This document shows, piece after piece, positions 61,462 to 64,000 of a DNA stretch of 64,000 bases. Where the stretch lies: positions 186,001 through 250,000 of the forward strand of contig NZ_JANQBD010000006.1 in NCBI RefSeq assembly GCF_024722015.1. The letters run 5' to 3'. A program made the position numbers and the translations under genes. Numbering within the stretch: position 1 is the stretch's first letter; each line of letters starts with the position of its first letter. The notes below the pieces were generated by a model, which searched no databases, was not told where the DNA came from, and saw only the letters and a list, made by a program, of their open reading frames with translations. This stretch comes from Paenibacillus radicis (ex Xue et al. 2023) (GTDB lineage Bacteria; Bacillota; Bacilli; Paenibacillales; NBRC-103111).

Positions 61462-62307
61462 CTATCTTACGATGTTAGTATCATTCTTTTTATACTCATA
61501 GGGGGTTACGCCATACATCTTTTTAAACATTTTATAAAAATGGCCTGTATGCTTGAACCCGACAGCCTCCAAAATTTCAACGACGGACATTTCCGTTTGG
61601 AGCAGCAGCTCCCCTGCTTTGCGTAAACGCAGCTCCGACAAAAAGCCGCTGAAGGTTACTCCCGCTACCATTTTGAATAACGAGCTGAAGTAGTTGGGCG
61701 ATACCGAAATCCTGGCTGCCGCTTCCTTCAACGCAAGCGGTTTCCTTATATTTTGTTCCATATAATCGATGACTTCCCGGATGGCTTGCTCATACCCTGA
61801 TTCAGTGGACCGCATCCAACCATTAACCTCACGGCTGATGATAACCAAAAACTTGAGCAAATCTGCTCGAACCGCATATTGATGGTAGGACTCCTTGGCT
61901 TCCAGCTCGCCCTTAATATCCTCCATCAAGCGCTCGATTACAATTTGGGAGCGCGGCGACAGGTTGATCAGAAGATGCTGATTCAAAGTAACACTTGCCA
62001 ATTCCCGGATCGTCTCCTCAAGCAGTGAAGGCATGAAATCCAGCTGTACGAGCTCAAACGCATGTCCTTCAAGCGGCATAAAGCAGTGCATCGTGTAAGG
62101 TGGAATAGAAAACAGATCTCCGCGCATCAGGTCCGTCTGCTCATGCTGTATCACATGACGGCAAACCCCGCTTAGAACATAACAAATTTGTAAATATTCA
62201 TGCCCATGCTGGACAGAAGTATAATTGGTTTCATTGCGGATTTGGAATTTGATTGGAAATTCCTCCTGCATAAAATCTTTATACCGAAAAACAGGTGAAT
62301 GTTCCAC
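61462..62307 (-). CDS. AraC-family regulator with cupin sensor domain
   Basis: 281 residues from a GTG at 62307 with GGAGGT. A cupin-like sugar-binding N-terminal domain includes YTSVQHGHEYLQICYVLSG and RGDLFSIPPYTMHCFMPLEG. Two HTH motifs follow: LKEAAARISVSPNYFSSLFK and EILEAVGFKHTGHFYKMFK, ending YGVTPYEYKKND. Such soluble regulators respond to sugars taken up by neighbouring transporters. It lies between the membrane AraC regulator and the next Gfo/Idh/MocA gene. Confidence 0.92.
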   Translation of the reverse strand: MEHSPVFRYKDFMQEEFPIKFQIRNETNYTSVQHGHEYLQICYVLSGVCRHVIQHEQTDLMRGDLFSIPPYTMHCFMPLEGHAFELVQLDFMPSLLEETIRELASVTLNQHLLINLSPRSQIVIERLMEDIKGELEAKESYHQYAVRADLLKFLVIISREVNGWMRSTESGYEQAIREVIDYMEQNIRKPLALKEAAARISVSPNYFSSLFKMVAGVTFSGFLSELRLRKAGELLLQTEMSVVEILEAVGFKHTGHFYKMFKKMYGVTPYEYKKNDTNIVR

Positions 62308-62394
62308 TCTTCATACCTCCGTATCCATGTAAATAACCTCTAGAAATGAAACTACTTGTATTTTAAATACTATAAGGTAGGAAACGCAACAATT

Positions 62395-62428
62395 AAAAAA
62401 GCTGGCCCCTAAGTTGGAGTCAGCTTTT
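62395..62428 (-). terminator. terminator after Gfo/Idh/MocA gene
   Basis: On the minus strand AAAAGCTGACTCC pairs with GGGGCCAGCTTTT (one mismatch), followed by TT. It lies 35 bases past the stop at 62463. Confidence 0.8.
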
Positions 62429-62462
62429 AGATGTTATCTAGGGTAACTACCGGGCAATACGG

Positions 62463-63536
62463 TTACTCAAATGCATCAATAATCATTTTGAACAGCAGCA
62501 GATCTTCCCTGGAATCCTCCAATGTTGTTTTGGGCTGAAACCCTTTCGTCACAACCTCGTGAAAATATTCCAGTTCTACCGTGTAAGCATCCTTGAAGCT
62601 CGGCCGCTCCACGGTTTTGTTAAAGGCTTCACCCACCGTCTCCTCAATGATTTTGGTTGTCGGCAAATGACGGATATATGGCGTGTCATACTGAATAGTA
62701 ATCGCCTTTTGATCGCCGTAAATTTGAATATGCGCATCGAATCTCCGTATGTTGTCCACTCCGGTTTCAAACGTAGCATTATAGCCGTCGAATTCAAAGA
62801 TAGCGTTCATAAATCTTCCGCCATTCCATTGAGTAGCGGCTACGACCCGCTTCGGAAACCCGATAATTTCTCGCATCGCCGACAGATCATGGCTGCTCAA
62901 GCCGCAGAGCAGCCGGTAAGCAGCTTTATGTGCTGCCGGGGCATCGCCAATTGCCTGCAGCACCATTCGTCCAGCGCGCTCCTGTTTATCGCGTAACGCT
63001 TCCTCCGGAATATCGGTTGGGCGCAGCACATGACTAGATTGGTCGATAAATAATCGGTTGGCGCCAATAATATCCCTGATTCGGGCATAATTAATTTTAC
63101 CCAGCTGCTTAACTTCCTCAACAGCACTCACATAAGCAGGAGCGAATCGTCTCATATAACCAACCATTACCTGTCTGCCCGCCTCGTCTCTCGCTCGAAT
63201 GATCGCATCTGCATCTTCAACGTTTAAGCAAACCGGCTTTTCAAGCAGTACATGTTTCTTGTTATTTAAGGCTGATATTGCGCAATCTGCATGATATTCA
63301 TCACTATTCAGAACAAACACCGCATCCAAATCTTCCTGCTTCGTTAATTCATCCGCATGCTGATATCGATTGCTTAAGCTTATGTTATACCTTGTACCTA
63401 TAGCATCCAATAGATGCTTGGAAATATCGCATATTGCGGCAATCTCATAACGGTCCGATAATGATTCCAGTATAGGGAGATGTATAATTTGGGCGACCTC
63501 GCCCAATCCGATAATTCCGACCTTTATCTTTTTCAT
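62463..63536 (-). CDS. Gfo/Idh/MocA-family oxidoreductase, fucosidase neighbour
   Basis: 357 residues from the ATG at 63536 (AGGAGACG upstream; frame open to 63575). NAD-binding IKVGIIGLGEVAQIIHLPIL, catalytic Lys in HVLLEKPVCLNVED. The substrate region is unusual: instead of GGG-x-x-x-D-x-G-x-H it reads LLCGLSSHDLSAMREIIG. It is the fourth gene of this family in the window and lies 45 bases behind the glycosidase-like gene, so it probably oxidises the sugar released. Confidence 0.9.
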   Translation of the reverse strand: MKKIKVGIIGLGEVAQIIHLPILESLSDRYEIAAICDISKHLLDAIGTRYNISLSNRYQHADELTKQEDLDAVFVLNSDEYHADCAISALNNKKHVLLEKPVCLNVEDADAIIRARDEAGRQVMVGYMRRFAPAYVSAVEEVKQLGKINYARIRDIIGANRLFIDQSSHVLRPTDIPEEALRDKQERAGRMVLQAIGDAPAAHKAAYRLLCGLSSHDLSAMREIIGFPKRVVAATQWNGGRFMNAIFEFDGYNATFETGVDNIRRFDAHIQIYGDQKAITIQYDTPYIRHLPTTKIIEETVGEAFNKTVERPSFKDAYTVELEYFHEVVTKGFQPKTTLEDSREDLLLFKMIIDAFE

Positions 63537-63581
63537 GATAAATTCGTCTCCTCTTCGTACTATCGTCAACCCCAATTACGT

Positions 63582-64000
63582 TTACTCGCTTACCGCTTCA
63601 TCGAACTCGAGCTTAAGAATCATCACGGTATCCGTAAGCTCATTGACAGGAAGGTTTCTAATTCGCAAGTAAGGCCTCTCCCTCCATGCCCACGGAATCA
63701 TATCTACAGTCGCCTCCAGCTCCCTTCCATCATTGAGCAAAGTTGCTTTATTAGGAACCTTATTGAGCGGTTTCAATACAATCGAATTGCTTTGAGTGTC
63801 TTTATGAAGATGAATGTAGAGGGTGTTTCCCCGACGAGTGGCGAGCACTTCATCTCGGACCATTCGCCGTGCGGAGCCTTCCATCGTAATTTCATCACGG
63901 AATATCATATCGGATGCCGGAAGAGCATCTCCGAAGGACTCCTTCACACTGTGATACCATTCTCCTATGATCCTTAAAGCCTCAACATTCTCCCGAGCAA
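63582..64000 (-). CDS. probable GH29 alpha-L-fucosidase, C-terminal end (partial)
   Basis: Open from the window edge to a stop at 63582. The first residues in frame read ENVEALRIIGEWYHSVKESF, close to the ENxxxL...GEW...GE end of the GH29 catalytic barrel. The remaining 100 residues are a beta-sandwich-like tail with TLYIHLHKDTQSNSIVLKP, TLLNDGRELEATVDMIPWAW and PYLRIRNLPVNELTDTV, as in GH29 C-terminal domains. The catalytic part is outside the window, so the class is inferred from the tail. Confidence 0.62.
   Translation of the reverse strand, partial: ARENVEALRIIGEWYHSVKESFGDALPASDMIFRDEITMEGSARRMVRDEVLATRRGNTLYIHLHKDTQSNSIVLKPLNKVPNKATLLNDGRELEATVDMIPWAWRERPYLRIRNLPVNELTDTVMILKLEFDEAVSE

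Overview
The window looks like a chromosomal segment of a Paenibacillus-type soil Firmicute (order Bacillales). Grounds: moderate GC; strong AGGAGG-type ribosome binding sites with many TTG and GTG starts; lipoprotein boxes; YesM/YesN-type two-component pairs; repeated LplB/YtcP-type sugar permease pairs without an ATPase gene; and a yclNOPQ-like iron-siderophore operon under a perfect Fur box. No rRNA, tRNA, phage, CRISPR array or complete insertion sequence was seen. Most genes lie on the minus strand. All coordinates and starts were read by eye, and family assignments rest on motifs, not on searches.

Layout. 0-9 kb: a partial GyrI-like protein, a small His/Pro/Gly-rich protein, a DMT exporter, an SDR-like protein without the usual catalytic Tyr/Lys, an aldo-keto reductase/MFS operon, a MATE exporter, and an ABC-F ATPase behind a leader of two tandem 118-bp structured repeats. 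9.6-19 kb: sugar-uptake cassette 1 (response regulator, histidine kinase, two permeases, binding lipoprotein, FAD oxidoreductase, SGNH hydrolase). 19-23.8 kb: YetF-like protein, metallo-hydrolase, MFS, TIM-barrel isomerase, AEC transporter. 24.3-31.9 kb: cassette 2 (response regulator, kinase, two permeases, binding protein, Gfo/Idh/MocA oxidoreductase, cupin), with a MITE-like hairpin just ahead of its first permease.

32-38.4 kb is a sugar-acid type cluster: 2-hydroxyacid dehydrogenase, GntR regulator, long IlvD/Edd-type dehydratase, U32-like protein, and a Gfo/Idh/MocA gene broken by a one-base frameshift. 38.5-42.3 kb is the iron-siderophore importer. 42.6-50.6 kb is mixed: SGNH hydrolase, SDR, iron-dependent alcohol dehydrogenase, cyclase, NmrA protein with a divergent frameshifted HxlR regulator, a GRDP-like protein with a Ser/Gly/Cys tail, a membrane-anchored PstS-like protein and a SET protein. 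50.6-51.9 kb has no credible gene and is packed with repeats. 51.9-64 kb is cassette 3 (two permeases, binding protein, 2-hydroxyacid dehydrogenase, TIM-barrel isomerase, Gfo/Idh/MocA), two AraC regulators, another Gfo/Idh/MocA gene and the C-terminal end of a probable GH29 alpha-L-fucosidase.

How it works together (inference): three two-permease-plus-lipoprotein importers, each next to its own membrane sensor and AraC-type output, feed oxidoreductases, isomerases and hydrolases typical of plant-polysaccharide breakdown. None carries an ATPase, so they probably share an MsmX-type ATPase encoded elsewhere. The least explained structure is intergenic: families of 22-23-bp palindromic units arranged at the same spacing (52-63-52 or 51-59-51 bp) at four loci, and a 118-bp tandem structured repeat whose stems show compensatory changes.
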